DNA from: an uncultured Acetobacterium sp.
GTDB taxonomy: Bacteria; Bacillota; Clostridia; Eubacteriales; Eubacteriaceae
Reading direction: 5' to 3'
DNA: 64,000 bases
NCBI RefSeq assembly: GCF_963664135.1
Contig: NZ_OY760905.1
Location: 2,196,736 to 2,260,735 of the forward strand
In this document: positions 1 to 9,310 of the stretch, in pieces
Layout: every line of letters begins with the position of its first letter
Numbering within the stretch: position 1 is the stretch's first letter
Notes under the pieces: generated by a model
Database searches by the model: none
The model's input: only the letters and a program-made list of their open reading frames with translations
What the model was told of the DNA's origin: nothing
Position numbers and translations under genes: made by a program

Positions 1-1
1 G

Positions 2-889
2 GATCATGTGCCGGAAAGTCTGTTGATTATTGGCGGCGGCGTCATTGGTGTGGAAATGGCGTCTGTTTACAATCAATTTGGGTCCCAGGTGACGATCATC
101 GAAATGCAGCCGGGCATTCTGCCCCTGATGGACGGCGAACTGGGCGATATGCTACGAAAAAAACTGATCAGAGATGGTATTGAAATTTTGACCGGCACTC
201 AGGTATTGTCAATTAATGCCACAGACAATCAAATGACGATTCAAATTAACAAAGATGGAACCATCAGCGAGCTTGCCGGCGATAAGGTGCTGGTGGCGAT
301 TGGCCGGAAAGCCGAATTATCGGGACTATCTCTCGATAATACTTCCATCAAAACTGACAAAAAAGGAATTATTGTGAATTCGAAAATGCAGACAAATGTG
401 GCAACGATTTATGCCGTGGGCGATTGTCTCGGAAAAACCATGCTGGCCCATGTTGCCTCCCAGCAAGGGGAAGTTGCGGCGGAAAACGCCATGGGTCATA
501 CTGCCAACTATGACGAAAAAACCAACCCCTCTTGCGTCTACACCACCCCAGAATTTGCCAGTGTCGGTCTGACCCAGGAAGACATCCGGGGAAATGAAAA
601 AGACTATTCCATCGGCCGATTCCCATTGGCTGCTAACGGGAAATCGTTGATCATGGGCGATACTGAGGGGATGGTAAAAATCATCTCTAATAAAAAATAC
701 AAAGAAATTGTTGGTGTTCATATCTTGGGGCCAAGAGCCACCGATCTAATCGTCGAGGGAGCTCTGGCATTAAGGTTGGAATCCACGGTGGAAGAAATCA
801 TCTCCACCATTCATGCTCACCCGACTGTTGGTGAGGCAATCAAAGAAGCTGCCCTGGCTACCGAAAACCGAGCCATTCACTGGAAGTAA
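2..889 (+). CDS. lpdA: Dihydrolipoyl dehydrogenase, C-terminal part (5' end outside window)
   Basis: FAD- and NAD-dependent flavoprotein disulfide reductase that reoxidises the dihydrolipoyl group of 2-oxoacid dehydrogenase or glycine-cleavage complexes in the cytoplasm. The reading frame is open from base 2, so the FAD-binding N-terminus and redox CxxxxC lie upstream of the window. Seen here: the NAD-binding Rossmann motif IGGGVIGVE near the start, the second FAD contact VGDCLGKTMLAHVA with the conserved GD, and the dimerisation domain ending in HAHPTVGEAIKEAA, which carries the catalytic His-Glu pair. A GTG at base 8 is internal, not a start. The gene converges on the next one and shares a terminator with it. 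The complex it serves is not visible. Confidence 0.9.
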   Translation, partial: DHVPESLLIIGGGVIGVEMASVYNQFGSQVTIIEMQPGILPLMDGELGDMLRKKLIRDGIEILTGTQVLSINATDNQMTIQINKDGTISELAGDKVLVAIGRKAELSGLSLDNTSIKTDKKGIIVNSKMQTNVATIYAVGDCLGKTMLAHVASQQGEVAAENAMGHTANYDEKTNPSCVYTTPEFASVGLTQEDIRGNEKDYSIGRFPLAANGKSLIMGDTEGMVKIISNKKYKEIVGVHILGPRATDLIVEGALALRLESTVEEIISTIHAHPTVGEAIKEAALATENRAIHWK

Positions 890-931
890 AAAATCGATGA
901 AAGTACTTTTACAGGTACTTTCATCGATTTT
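890..931. terminator. Bidirectional rho-independent terminator
   Basis: A perfect 16-bp stem (890-905 region with 916-931) with an eight-base loop starts right after the stop codon at 889. It is flanked by T-runs on both strands. It can end the lpdA transcript and, on the minus strand, the convergent flavoenzyme gene that stops at 964. Confidence 0.9.
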
Positions 932-963
932 TATTTGTTTTAACGCTTTATTTGCCTCAAACG

Positions 964-2958
964 TTACAATTCCCGGGCAATCTCGTAGGCATCCCAAATG
1001 GCATACATAATGTTATTCACATGCCGGGAATCCCCGACGTTATAAACCGGTACCTTGCTGTTTATTTTAATCTGGTGATACAAGCTATCCTCCGGCTCAT
1101 AACCGATGGCAGTGATGATGGTATCCGCAAAAAGTTTAACCCCGCCATTTTCCGTATTGAGATTGATACTATCTTTGTCGATCTGTGAAACCCGGGTGTT
1201 TTTATAAATCATAACATGATGGAAGGCCAACTCATCTTTTAGCATGTCGTAATTCATAAATGGCATGCCATGAGGCCCTCCGGCAATATCCGGAGCCATT
1301 TCAACAATGGACACATCCTTACCTTGCTGGGCCAGCCATAATCCAGTTTCGCAACCCACCAGACCGCCACCAATAATCAGCACCTTTTGACCCACTGACT
1401 TTTTGCCAAGCAGGGCATCGCTGGCCGTAATGGTCTCTCTGACCTGACCAAAATTCCCGCTAATTGGTCGGGAACCGGTGGCCACCACGACAATGTCATC
1501 GCCCTGTCCCATAATCTTGTCGGGATCCATGGTCGTATTTTTCTTAACCATCACCTGGAGTAACTCCAGCTGCCGTTCATACCAGGCCAGCAGTTTTTTG
1601 TCATTGATCTTAAAATCCGGCACCGATCCGGGGATCAGGTTGCCGCCCAGCCGATCCGACTTTTCGCACAGAGTCACTTCATGCCCCCGGATGGCACAGA
1701 CCCGGGCCACTTCCATACCCGCCAGGCCGCCACCGATAACAAGCACTGTTTTCATTTGTGGTGCCGGCACAATTCCATAAATTTTTTCCCGGCCGACTTC
1801 AGGATTGACGGCACAACACAGTGGTCCATGGGAAATCCGACCCAGACAGCCTTCATGACAGGACAGACAGGGTCGTATTTCGTCCAGTTTTCCCTGTCGG
1901 ACCTTTTCCGGATAGTAGGGATCCGAAAGCAGCGGTCGGCCATAACTGACAATATCACAGGAATCCCCAATCGCTTCACAGGCCATCTCTGGGTCATCCA
2001 TCCGCCCAGCCAGAATAATCGGTACCTCCACGTGTTTCTTCAGAATCCGTCCAAATTCACGATACATCCCGCCTTCTTTAAAATACATCGGCGGGTGATT
2101 CCAATACCAGGAGTCATAGGTTCCAGCATCGACATTGAGGGCATCATATCCGGCGGCAACTAACAGCTTGGCTGCTTCAATCCCTTCGTCAATGTCTTTA
2201 CCCACTTCAACAAACGCTTCTCCCGGCAAGGCCCCCTGCCGTAAGCCTTTCATAAAGCTCTTGAGACTATAACGCAGGGTTACCGGATAATCTGCTCCAC
2301 AGACACCTTTAATGGCCTTGACAATTTCGGTGGCAAATCGCAACCGGTTTTCCAGACTGCCGCCAAAATCGTCGGTTCTTTTATTAAAAAAAGCAATCGC
2401 AAATTGATCCAGCAGGTAGCCTTCATGAACCGCATGAATTTCGACCCCGTCAAATCCGGCGGCTTTTGCCACGCTAGCTGACATGGCAAACTTTTGAATT
2501 ACATTGTAAATCTCTTCAACCGTCATTTCGCGATGCATAATACATGGATCCCAGCGGTTTTGCTGTTTGGACGGGGCCAGATGCTTTTTCACAAACCCGG
2601 GAATCGCACTTCTTCCCAGCCCTCCGGTTAATTGCAGAATGGTTTTTGCGCCATAGGCATGGATGCGCTCATTCATCTGGGTTCCAGCATAAATAAAAGC
2701 CAGCGGATTAATCGTCGGGCAGGGAATAACCGGTTTAGCCATATCTTCAGTTTCCAAGTCCACACTGCAGATCCCGGTAATAATCAAGCCCGTACCACCC
2801 TTGGCTCTTTCCACATAATAGTCCTGGCCGTTCTGATTAAAGGCACCGTTGTCATCGGCAAATCCGATTGGTCCCATCGGGGCCATTGAAATTTTGTTTT
2901 TAATCTGAAGCTTACCTATATTTGTCGGCTGAAATAATGCTGCATACTTATTTGCCAT
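964..2958 (-). CDS. NADH:flavin oxidoreductase / 2-enoate reductase family FMN-FeS-FAD protein
   Basis: About 664 residues with the layout of 2-enoate reductase, 2,4-dienoyl-CoA reductase and BaiCD/BaiH enzymes. An N-terminal FMN TIM barrel carries HAVHEGYLLDQF and the GGSLENRLRF motif. Next comes the iron-sulfur motif CLSCHEGC with a further Cys after 11 residues, then an FAD Rossmann motif VIGGGLAGMEVA and an NAD(P) motif IIGGGLVGCETG. It should transfer hydride from NAD(P)H through FAD and [4Fe-4S] to FMN to reduce an activated C=C bond; the substrate cannot be read from sequence. The start at 2958 (MANKYAAL) is chosen because AAGGGAG lies eight bases upstream; a longer in-frame ATG at 3069 has no ribosome site and unconserved residues. 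It is divergent from the metallophosphoesterase. Confidence 0.88.
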   Translation of the reverse strand: MANKYAALFQPTNIGKLQIKNKISMAPMGPIGFADDNGAFNQNGQDYYVERAKGGTGLIITGICSVDLETEDMAKPVIPCPTINPLAFIYAGTQMNERIHAYGAKTILQLTGGLGRSAIPGFVKKHLAPSKQQNRWDPCIMHREMTVEEIYNVIQKFAMSASVAKAAGFDGVEIHAVHEGYLLDQFAIAFFNKRTDDFGGSLENRLRFATEIVKAIKGVCGADYPVTLRYSLKSFMKGLRQGALPGEAFVEVGKDIDEGIEAAKLLVAAGYDALNVDAGTYDSWYWNHPPMYFKEGGMYREFGRILKKHVEVPIILAGRMDDPEMACEAIGDSCDIVSYGRPLLSDPYYPEKVRQGKLDEIRPCLSCHEGCLGRISHGPLCCAVNPEVGREKIYGIVPAPQMKTVLVIGGGLAGMEVARVCAIRGHEVTLCEKSDRLGGNLIPGSVPDFKINDKKLLAWYERQLELLQVMVKKNTTMDPDKIMGQGDDIVVVATGSRPISGNFGQVRETITASDALLGKKSVGQKVLIIGGGLVGCETGLWLAQQGKDVSIVEMAPDIAGGPHGMPFMNYDMLKDELAFHHVMIYKNTRVSQIDKDSINLNTENGGVKLFADTIITAIGYEPEDSLYHQIKINSKVPVYNVGDSRHVNNIMYAIWDAYEIAREL

Positions 2959-3000
2959 TGAAATACTCCCTTCGTTTCGTTCAATTTGGTTTATCCTTAT

Positions 3001-3154
3001 GGTCTTACCCGATAATTGCGGCTTTACGCTTTTGATAAACCAATATTTAAATTCTATCTTTATTTTCATATTACTTTATGAAATTTCACCGTTTTTCAAA
3101 AAGTATGTTAAACTGAATCTATCTGAATCGGTCTTACTATGTCATCATAAGACC
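3001..3154. promoter_or_regulatory. Repeated GGTCTTA boxes in divergent promoter region
   Basis: GGTCTTA occurs at 3001-3007 and 3130-3136, and its reverse complement TAAGACC at 3148-3154. The last two form an inverted repeat with an 11-base spacer, just upstream of the metallophosphoesterase ribosome site. This looks like a regulator site shared by the divergent genes. No regulator gene is adjacent, so the protein is unknown. Confidence 0.35.
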
Positions 3155-3185
3155 ATTTAATTTTTATATACGAGGAGCGTTTAAA

Positions 3186-4835
3186 ATGGATAAAAAATTT
3201 ACGGACCCCTTAACAAGCGGCTCGGCCAATGCCAGCTACCCGATTGATACTGAGATTTTCACAACTGCTGAGCGAAGTATTGCTCCTATTCCGGTACCGT
3301 CAGATTCGCCTAAACCGCCGATTGAAGAACTGACCCGATATGCCGACCATGGCTATGGCCTCTGGAACTATGGCCCGGGAATTCCACATGAAAAAAGACT
3401 CGATCTGATGGCTTCCAGCTATAACGCGGTCGAGATCACACAATCAAAATCACTGCTCAATTTCTTTACGATGACAGATATTCATCTCACTGATAAAGAA
3501 TCCCCGGGACAGGTGCCCTTTTATGGTTACAAATGGGGCGTTATCTCCGGCTATTCGGGAATCATGCTTTATACCACCCATGTGCTTGATGCCGCGGTCC
3601 AGACCATCAACGCCCTCCACCAAAAAAAATCTTTTGATTTTGGCATCTCTCTGGGTGATGACTGCAACTGTACCCAGCACAATGAACTGCGCTGGTTTAT
3701 CGATGTTCTCGACGGCCAGCTGATTACCCCGGATTCCGGCATTAAGGATGATCCCATCCCCGGACCATTTAATGACTATCAGGATGTCTACCAGGCTGCG
3801 GGTCTGGATAAAAGCATCCCCTGGTATCAGGCACTGGGCAACCATGATCATTTCTGGATGGGGATGTTTCCGCCGGATGACTATATCCGCAATACCTTAA
3901 CCAGTGACACCATCATCAATCTGGGGAACATCTTCACCGGCACCGAAGGGATTAACAGCCGGGGCTTCTACATGGGCGCGTTGGATGGCTCAACCCAGTA
4001 TGGTAACATTGTTGGCGCTGGTCCGGTGGCTGACTTTCCCGATGGTGCCCCAACCGTCCCCGCCGATCCCAACCGCCGTTCACTGCTTCGCAATGAATGG
4101 ATCAATGCGTTTTTTGACACGACTTCCCAACCCAAAGGTCATGGCTTTACCGAAGAAAATGCCGCTCAAGGATTCGCCTGTTATTCTTTTGAACCAAATT
4201 CGGAAGTACCGCTTAAGGTGATTGTTCTGGACAATACCCAAAACGATGATGATCCCGTTGGCGCCCATGGCACTGGCAGGGGATCACTCGACGCAAAGCG
4301 CTATGACTGGCTTGTCAATGAACTGGATCAAGGTCAGGCTGACGACAAGCTGATGATTCTGGCCACTCATATCCCCATTGGCGCCACGCCTGAAAGCACC
4401 GGACTCAACGCATTAATGACCTGGAGCGACGATGCGGCCGTGACCGAAGCTGATCTACTCGCCAAACTCCATACCTATCCCAATCTTATTTTACTGGTTT
4501 GCGGCCATCGCCATCTGAACATGGTTACTGCCCTCAAATCCCCGGATGAATCCCGGCCTGAGCTGGGCTTCTGGGAAGTTGAAACCTCGTCGCTACGGGA
4601 ATTCCCGCAACAGTTTCGAACCATTGAAATTGTGAAGAACAGTGATCACACCGTTTCTATTTTGGCCACCAATGTGGATCCAGCCGTGAAACCAGGATCT
4701 TTTGCTGATATATCCCGCTCCTATGCGCTGGCAGCCCAGCAAATTTTCGGATTGCCGACGGAAAATCGCTCCTATAATGCCGAGCTGATGGTTCAACTGA
4801 CCCCGGTTATGCATGAAAAACTTGCAAATTTGTAA
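3186..4835 (+). CDS. Calcineurin-like metallophosphoesterase
   Basis: A 549-residue phosphohydrolase of the large bacterial metallophosphoesterase group resembling the TIGR03768 family. The binuclear-metal motifs appear in order: MTDIHLTD (DxH), SLGDDCNCTQH (GD), ALGNHDHFW (GNHD), ATHIP (the metal His) and CGHRHLN (GHxH). No signal peptide or membrane segment is seen, so it should be cytoplasmic. GAGGAG lies about nine bases before the ATG and fixes the start. The substrate is unknown. It is a single gene, divergent from the flavoenzyme; the hairpin that follows it carries its T-run on the other strand. Confidence 0.85.
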   Translation: MDKKFTDPLTSGSANASYPIDTEIFTTAERSIAPIPVPSDSPKPPIEELTRYADHGYGLWNYGPGIPHEKRLDLMASSYNAVEITQSKSLLNFFTMTDIHLTDKESPGQVPFYGYKWGVISGYSGIMLYTTHVLDAAVQTINALHQKKSFDFGISLGDDCNCTQHNELRWFIDVLDGQLITPDSGIKDDPIPGPFNDYQDVYQAAGLDKSIPWYQALGNHDHFWMGMFPPDDYIRNTLTSDTIINLGNIFTGTEGINSRGFYMGALDGSTQYGNIVGAGPVADFPDGAPTVPADPNRRSLLRNEWINAFFDTTSQPKGHGFTEENAAQGFACYSFEPNSEVPLKVIVLDNTQNDDDPVGAHGTGRGSLDAKRYDWLVNELDQGQADDKLMILATHIPIGATPESTGLNALMTWSDDAAVTEADLLAKLHTYPNLILLVCGHRHLNMVTALKSPDESRPELGFWEVETSSLREFPQQFRTIEIVKNSDHTVSILATNVDPAVKPGSFADISRSYALAAQQIFGLPTENRSYNAELMVQLTPVMHEKLANL

Positions 4836-4869
4836 TTGCATCTCTAAATCCCTAACCCTAAACCAACCT

Positions 4870-4917
4870 GAAAAACACCCCGATAAACAGATGCTGTCCT
4901 TTGTTTATCGGGGTGTT
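4870..4917 (-). terminator. Terminator of the macro/vWA operon
   Basis: A 16-bp perfect stem (4874-4889 with 4902-4917) contains CACCCCGATAAACA. On the minus strand it is followed by a run of five T, so it mainly ends the minus-strand vWA gene. It may also stop the convergent metallophosphoesterase transcript, but has no T-run there. Confidence 0.85.
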
Positions 4918-4970
4918 GTCAGTTTATGCCTCTTATTGATTTTTTTAATTACTCTTATCAATTGATCTCA

Positions 4971-5648
4971 TCAATCTGTGTTGCTATTCTTTTCTCGTTG
5001 TTCAAAATCCTGATCAATTTCTGCCTTCCAATTAGCCGGAATGGGATTACTGGCTCGCATTTCGCAAACCACATCGCTGACCACCCGGTAATTTAAGCGA
5101 GTACCAGCTCCGTCAGCATGATAATTGGCAGCTCGATCAGCACTGATGCCAAACCGGGCGGCGGTTTCAATGGCATCGATATTGGCACCCAGGAAAATAA
5201 ACTCCCAGTGGTATTGGGTTTTCTCCAGTTCAATCAGTCGCTTGATCTTTTCATAGGAGTATTCCCGACTGGCATTCTCCAGGCCATCGGTGGTGATCAC
5301 AAAAATAACCTGATCGGAGCGATGTTCCGGCTGGGTGTATCGCTGGGCGTTGATAATCTTATGGATGGTTTTTCCGATGGCATCCAGCAGCGCGGTGCAG
5401 CCGCCGACATAATATTCATTTTCAGTAATCGAGGCAACCCCCTGAATATCCAACCGATCATGGAGCACTTCATAGCCATCATCAAACAACACCGTGGTGA
5501 CCCGGGCCTCTCCGGTTGCCTGCTGTTGTTTTTTGAGCATCGCATTAAAACCGCCGATGGTATCACTTTCCAAACCTGACATCGATCCGCTTTTATCCAG
5601 AATAAAGACCAGTTCTGTTTTAATAATTTTTGTTTCTTTTGCATTCAT
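4971..5648 (-). CDS. vWA-domain (TerY/YfbK-like) MIDAS protein
   Basis: About 225 residues forming one von Willebrand A domain with a full metal-ion-dependent adhesion site: DKSGSMSG (DxSxS) near the start, the conserved Thr region around GGCTALLDAIG, and ITTDGLENAS carrying the Asp. There is no signal peptide or membrane helix, so it acts inside the cell, like TerY-type vWA proteins of tellurite/stress systems. The start at 5648 (MNAKETK) follows GGAGGAT by six bases; a longer in-frame ATG at 5798 would overlap the upstream gene and lacks a site. It is the second gene of an operon with the macro-domain protein, and a strong terminator follows. The partner and effector are unknown. Confidence 0.85.
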   Translation of the reverse strand: MNAKETKIIKTELVFILDKSGSMSGLESDTIGGFNAMLKKQQQATGEARVTTVLFDDGYEVLHDRLDIQGVASITENEYYVGGCTALLDAIGKTIHKIINAQRYTQPEHRSDQVIFVITTDGLENASREYSYEKIKRLIELEKTQYHWEFIFLGANIDAIETAARFGISADRAANYHADGAGTRLNYRVVSDVVCEMRASNPIPANWKAEIDQDFEQREKNSNTD

Positions 5649-5724
5649 TGTATTATCCTCCGTTTCTTTGTTATTCAAAGGATAACACGATTTGCCGGTC
5701 TGTTGGTCGCTTTCAAAACGACAA

Positions 5725-6753
5725 TCAGGCTCCCAACAGGGCCTGATCAAAGGCAAACAGGGCTTCGTTGATTTCATAGATGTTGTAGTTTTCCTCATTG
5801 ATGAAATACTCGATAATCAGATCAAACTCGTTGCTGTGGGACAGAGCATACCCGGCTCGCCCCAGTAGATCGAGGGTCTCGTCCAGGTTCAATTCCAGCG
5901 CAATGGCAAAGGCAATAGCCGTGGCCTTGCTGGGATTGTAATCTTTTTTACTGCGGATCTTGGAAAATAATTTCCGGTCAATGTTGGCTTTTTTATAGGT
6001 TTCCACATCGGTCATACCCTTTTCATCAATCAGCCGCAGCAGCATTTCTGAAAACGAGTCATCCAATTGACCCAGTACATCTTCCAGACTTCTTGACATC
6101 TTCGGTTGCGGTGATGGTGTCATTATCTGGCTTTGTGGCGCCGGGTAAATCATTTTTACTTCTTTAAAATGCTGCACTTCATACTCTTCGGATTCCAGAT
6201 TGCGTCCTGAAACCAGATGTTCATCCACATAATGGTCATCGATATATTTTTCAATATCCGCAAACAGCTTTTCGCTGAAGGCAAAGGCCTTTTTATCAAA
6301 AACTACCAGATAAACCATCATTTCATATTCCAGCAAAAATTCTGAGATAGCCACCACCGCAATCTTTAAGGCCTGATCCTTGGGATAACCATAGATGCCC
6401 GACGAAATCAGAGGAAAGGCAATGCTCTTACAATCCTGTTTCAGCGCCAGATTCAGGGAATTGGTATAGGCCTGGTGAAGCAGCTTGGCCTCATTGGCAC
6501 CGCCGCCCTGCCAGACCGGCCCGACGGTGTGGATGATCTTCTTTGCCGGCAACCGGTAGCCCTCGGTAATCACCGCTTCTCCCACAGCACAGCCGCCAAT
6601 CTGGTCACACTCGGCCTGGAGCTTGTCCGCCCCGGCGGCGGCAAAGATCGCCCCGCAGACGCCACCGCCCATTTTTAGCCCGGTGTTGGCCGCATTGACA
6701 ATGATGTCCACCGGCATTTTAGTAATATCGTTTCGGATGATTTCAAATGGCAT
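5725..6753 (-). CDS. Macro-domain (ADP-ribose binding) protein with C-terminal extension
   Basis: 342 residues. Residues 1-170 are a macro domain: DIIVNAANTGLKMGGGVCGAI is the ADP-ribose loop with the NAAN signature, and ISSGIYGYPKDQA is the second loop. Family members bind or hydrolyse ADP-ribose on proteins, RNA or O-acetyl-ADP-ribose. After a proline-rich linker (about 205-225) comes an alpha-helical domain of some 110 residues with DVETYKKANIDRKLFSKIRS and PSKATAIAFAIALELN, which reads like an HTH-type fold; its role is not known. It is the first gene of a two-gene operon with the vWA protein, 76 bases apart. The pairing suggests ADP-ribose-linked stress or conflict signalling; this is inference. 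Confidence 0.85.
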   Translation of the reverse strand: MPFEIIRNDITKMPVDIIVNAANTGLKMGGGVCGAIFAAAGADKLQAECDQIGGCAVGEAVITEGYRLPAKKIIHTVGPVWQGGGANEAKLLHQAYTNSLNLALKQDCKSIAFPLISSGIYGYPKDQALKIAVVAISEFLLEYEMMVYLVVFDKKAFAFSEKLFADIEKYIDDHYVDEHLVSGRNLESEEYEVQHFKEVKMIYPAPQSQIMTPSPQPKMSRSLEDVLGQLDDSFSEMLLRLIDEKGMTDVETYKKANIDRKLFSKIRSKKDYNPSKATAIAFAIALELNLDETLDLLGRAGYALSHSNEFDLIIEYFINEENYNIYEINEALFAFDQALLGA

Positions 6754-6938
6754 GAGTCACAATCCTTCCTGTTCTATTTCCTGCTGTCCTAATGCATCCT
6801 GATCGAACTTCCAGTTTTTTCTCATCATACCAGTTGCATCATCTTTTTTCAATAGTGTATCTTGCTTCTCTTGAAAACAGTCCCAGCGCAGCCAACTATT
6901 TGCAGGCACACACTACTTTCACAATTGATCAGTCGGCC

Positions 6939-9308
6939 TTAATCCACACCCTCTTCAAACATCTTGCAGGGACTGATCTTTCTGATCTTGCCGGCAACGA
7001 TCAGCACCGTCGCCAGTCCCAGCAGGCTGATTCCAATTGCGGTGAACAACACTAAACTGGGTTCTACATAAAAATCGCAGTTCAGGATACCATTGGCCGC
7101 AAGCATCAGCGCTAGCATCGGATTGGTGGCAAAATAGCCGGCGATGGCTCCCACCACCGCAGCCCCGATGATGACGGGCATCTCACTGATTAAGATCTGA
7201 CCGATCAGCTGATTGGATGTAAAACCAAGGGCTTTAGAAACCCCCAGCCGGGTTCGCTCCCGCAAGATCCGCACCCGGATCACCAGAAACATAATAAATA
7301 CAATAATCACTGCAATAATCCCCAAGCATCCCGTCACCACAATTTTAATCGACGCTTCAAAGGAATCCAGCATCATTTCGATGGACGCAAAATAGCTGTT
7401 GCATTTAACGTTCTCATCCCCATAGTGATTGTTAATTTTGGTGACAAACTTCTCGGTATCCTGACCATCTTTCAGATAGATCATCAGATCTTGTTCCTGA
7501 TAAGATGGCACCAGTTTTTTCATCCCGGCAGTGGTAATGGCAGCGCCTTTTCCCAACATGTTAAACTGCTGAGTGACCCCCACTACCAGAAATTCCCGGG
7601 TAATCCCGTTATAGTCGATCGACACCGTGTCCCCCATCTGGGCACCGAGATTATCCAGCACAATACTGGTGATGGCGATCTCATTATCCTGCACCGGCAT
7701 CTTGCCCTTCACGCAGGTATTGACTTTCAAGCTGCTGTAATCTGCGGTTATTCTGGTGTTAGCACTGCTTTCTTTGTCGTTAAATTTAATCACACCGTCA
7801 AAGGAATTAAGTTTGATGGTATCTTCCACTTCCGGCAGAGCGGCAATTTCTGCGAATATCTTTTCTTGATCCGCCAAGGCAGTCACTTGAACCTCGGCGG
7901 TTTCCAGCCCGATTAGTTTGATCATGGCGGTTTTGTCCACTGAAAAGTTATAGTAGGACGCCAAAGCAAATACGGTTACCAGACTCAACAAGATGATGAT
8001 CAGTCCGGCAATGAGATTCTGCCGTTTATTGAAAAGAAGTGATTTAAAACCCATGGCGGTATTGAGACTCAGCCTGGTCTGATCCAGCGGAATGCTGTTT
8101 TTCCCAAAATGATGGGTTTCGATGCCGTTACGCAGCGCTGTTAAGGGGGTGATTCTTTTGATTTTAGCCGCACTGAAATAGGAAATTCCCAACACCGCCA
8201 TCATAATCGCACCCAGACTTACCAATGCCGCCTGAGGATAGAGTCCGGTGGCCCATCGGAGACCAATTGAGGACGACACTACATTGGTAATCACCGGTGA
8301 AATTAATAGTCCGGCTCCCAGCCCCACTATAAAACCGACGGTGGTGATCAGCAGGTATTCCATCAGAATGGAACTAATGATCTGCCTAGTTGTATATCCC
8401 ATGGCTTCCAGAGTGCCAATATTTTTTATGTTGTTTTCAATGTGGGTGGTGGTTGAAAACTTGATAACAATCGCCGCAATCGCTAAAATGATAATCGAGA
8501 AGGACACCAGCACTGCCATAATGATGTTGATAAAGATGGCTACACCCGTTTTCATTGTTCCATAACTGAGCGAGGCATAACTGCCCGTGCCTTCTGGCAT
8601 AATCGTTTTTATTTCTTTGATATATTGGGATTCAAATGCTTCGGTGCCATTAATATCATCGGTGATCACCGCGATATAGCTGCATTTTGCGCCATACTCC
8701 GGCTGCGCCAGGAATTCCTGGAACTGCTGATTTCCCACAAATAATTTATACATACTCACATTAGAAGGACTGGCAAACATCAAATCTTCGTAGAAACCGG
8801 CAATCTCAAGCTCGGTACTGGCATCATCCACCATCAGTTTTAGGGTGTCCCCGGTTTGATAACCATTTGCCACTTTCAAAACATAGGGCACAATGACACC
8901 ATTTTTCGGCATCTGTTCGGCCTGATCAATGATATTGACCTGGGATATTTTCCGGTCGGTATCCAGATTTAAAAAGACCGCCGGGATACTGTTAGCCTCT
9001 TCCCCAGTGTTTATATTCTGAAATGAGGAAGACATCGACATCATCCCATCTTCCCGTTCACTGTAGGAATAGTCTTTAATAGACTGATAAATTTCCTCAA
9101 TATCCTGATCGTGGGCACCGTCGGTAATTGAGATCAGGTGGGCGCCATTGGTTTCGGCATTTTTTTTGTCAATAAAGGTGTCCATATTTGATAACACGCT
9201 GATTCCCACATAGAGAAAAATAGTGGCAATAGCAATCAGGATGATCAGGGTGGCGGTGGCCACCTTGGCCTTTTTGATATTGTTGGTCGCAATCATCAGA
9301 ATTTTCAT
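6939..9308 (-). CDS. ABC transporter permease, FtsX/MacB-like, two FtsX domains
   Basis: 789-residue membrane protein with a membrane helix at residues 17-40, a large extracellular domain to about 255, three helices (about 258-380), a further helix near 435, a second extracellular domain (about 460-635) and three C-terminal helices. This is the duplicated FtsX permease layout of peptide, lipid or drug exporters and of antimicrobial-peptide sensing transporters. The start codon follows the stop of the ATPase gene by two bases, so translation is coupled. It should form the membrane part of a type VII-like mechanotransmission ABC complex with that ATPase. The substrate is unknown; the linked two-component system suggests response to an envelope-active compound. 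Confidence 0.88.
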   Translation of the reverse strand: MKILMIATNNIKKAKVATATLIILIAIATIFLYVGISVLSNMDTFIDKKNAETNGAHLISITDGAHDQDIEEIYQSIKDYSYSEREDGMMSMSSSFQNINTGEEANSIPAVFLNLDTDRKISQVNIIDQAEQMPKNGVIVPYVLKVANGYQTGDTLKLMVDDASTELEIAGFYEDLMFASPSNVSMYKLFVGNQQFQEFLAQPEYGAKCSYIAVITDDINGTEAFESQYIKEIKTIMPEGTGSYASLSYGTMKTGVAIFINIIMAVLVSFSIIILAIAAIVIKFSTTTHIENNIKNIGTLEAMGYTTRQIISSILMEYLLITTVGFIVGLGAGLLISPVITNVVSSSIGLRWATGLYPQAALVSLGAIMMAVLGISYFSAAKIKRITPLTALRNGIETHHFGKNSIPLDQTRLSLNTAMGFKSLLFNKRQNLIAGLIIILLSLVTVFALASYYNFSVDKTAMIKLIGLETAEVQVTALADQEKIFAEIAALPEVEDTIKLNSFDGVIKFNDKESSANTRITADYSSLKVNTCVKGKMPVQDNEIAITSIVLDNLGAQMGDTVSIDYNGITREFLVVGVTQQFNMLGKGAAITTAGMKKLVPSYQEQDLMIYLKDGQDTEKFVTKINNHYGDENVKCNSYFASIEMMLDSFEASIKIVVTGCLGIIAVIIVFIMFLVIRVRILRERTRLGVSKALGFTSNQLIGQILISEMPVIIGAAVVGAIAGYFATNPMLALMLAANGILNCDFYVEPSLVLFTAIGISLLGLATVLIVAGKIRKISPCKMFEEGVD

Positions 9309-9310
9309 GA

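Noticed and set aside
2959-3069. 37-residue N-terminal extension of the enoate-reductase-like protein
   Set aside because: No ribosome site at the upstream ATG, no family similarity; AAGGGAG sits just before the internal ATG at 2958, and the extension covers the regulatory boxes.
5118-5579. Plus-strand ORF of 153 codons opposite the vWA gene
   Set aside because: Mirror frame of a well-supported gene with a complete MIDAS; no domain of its own.
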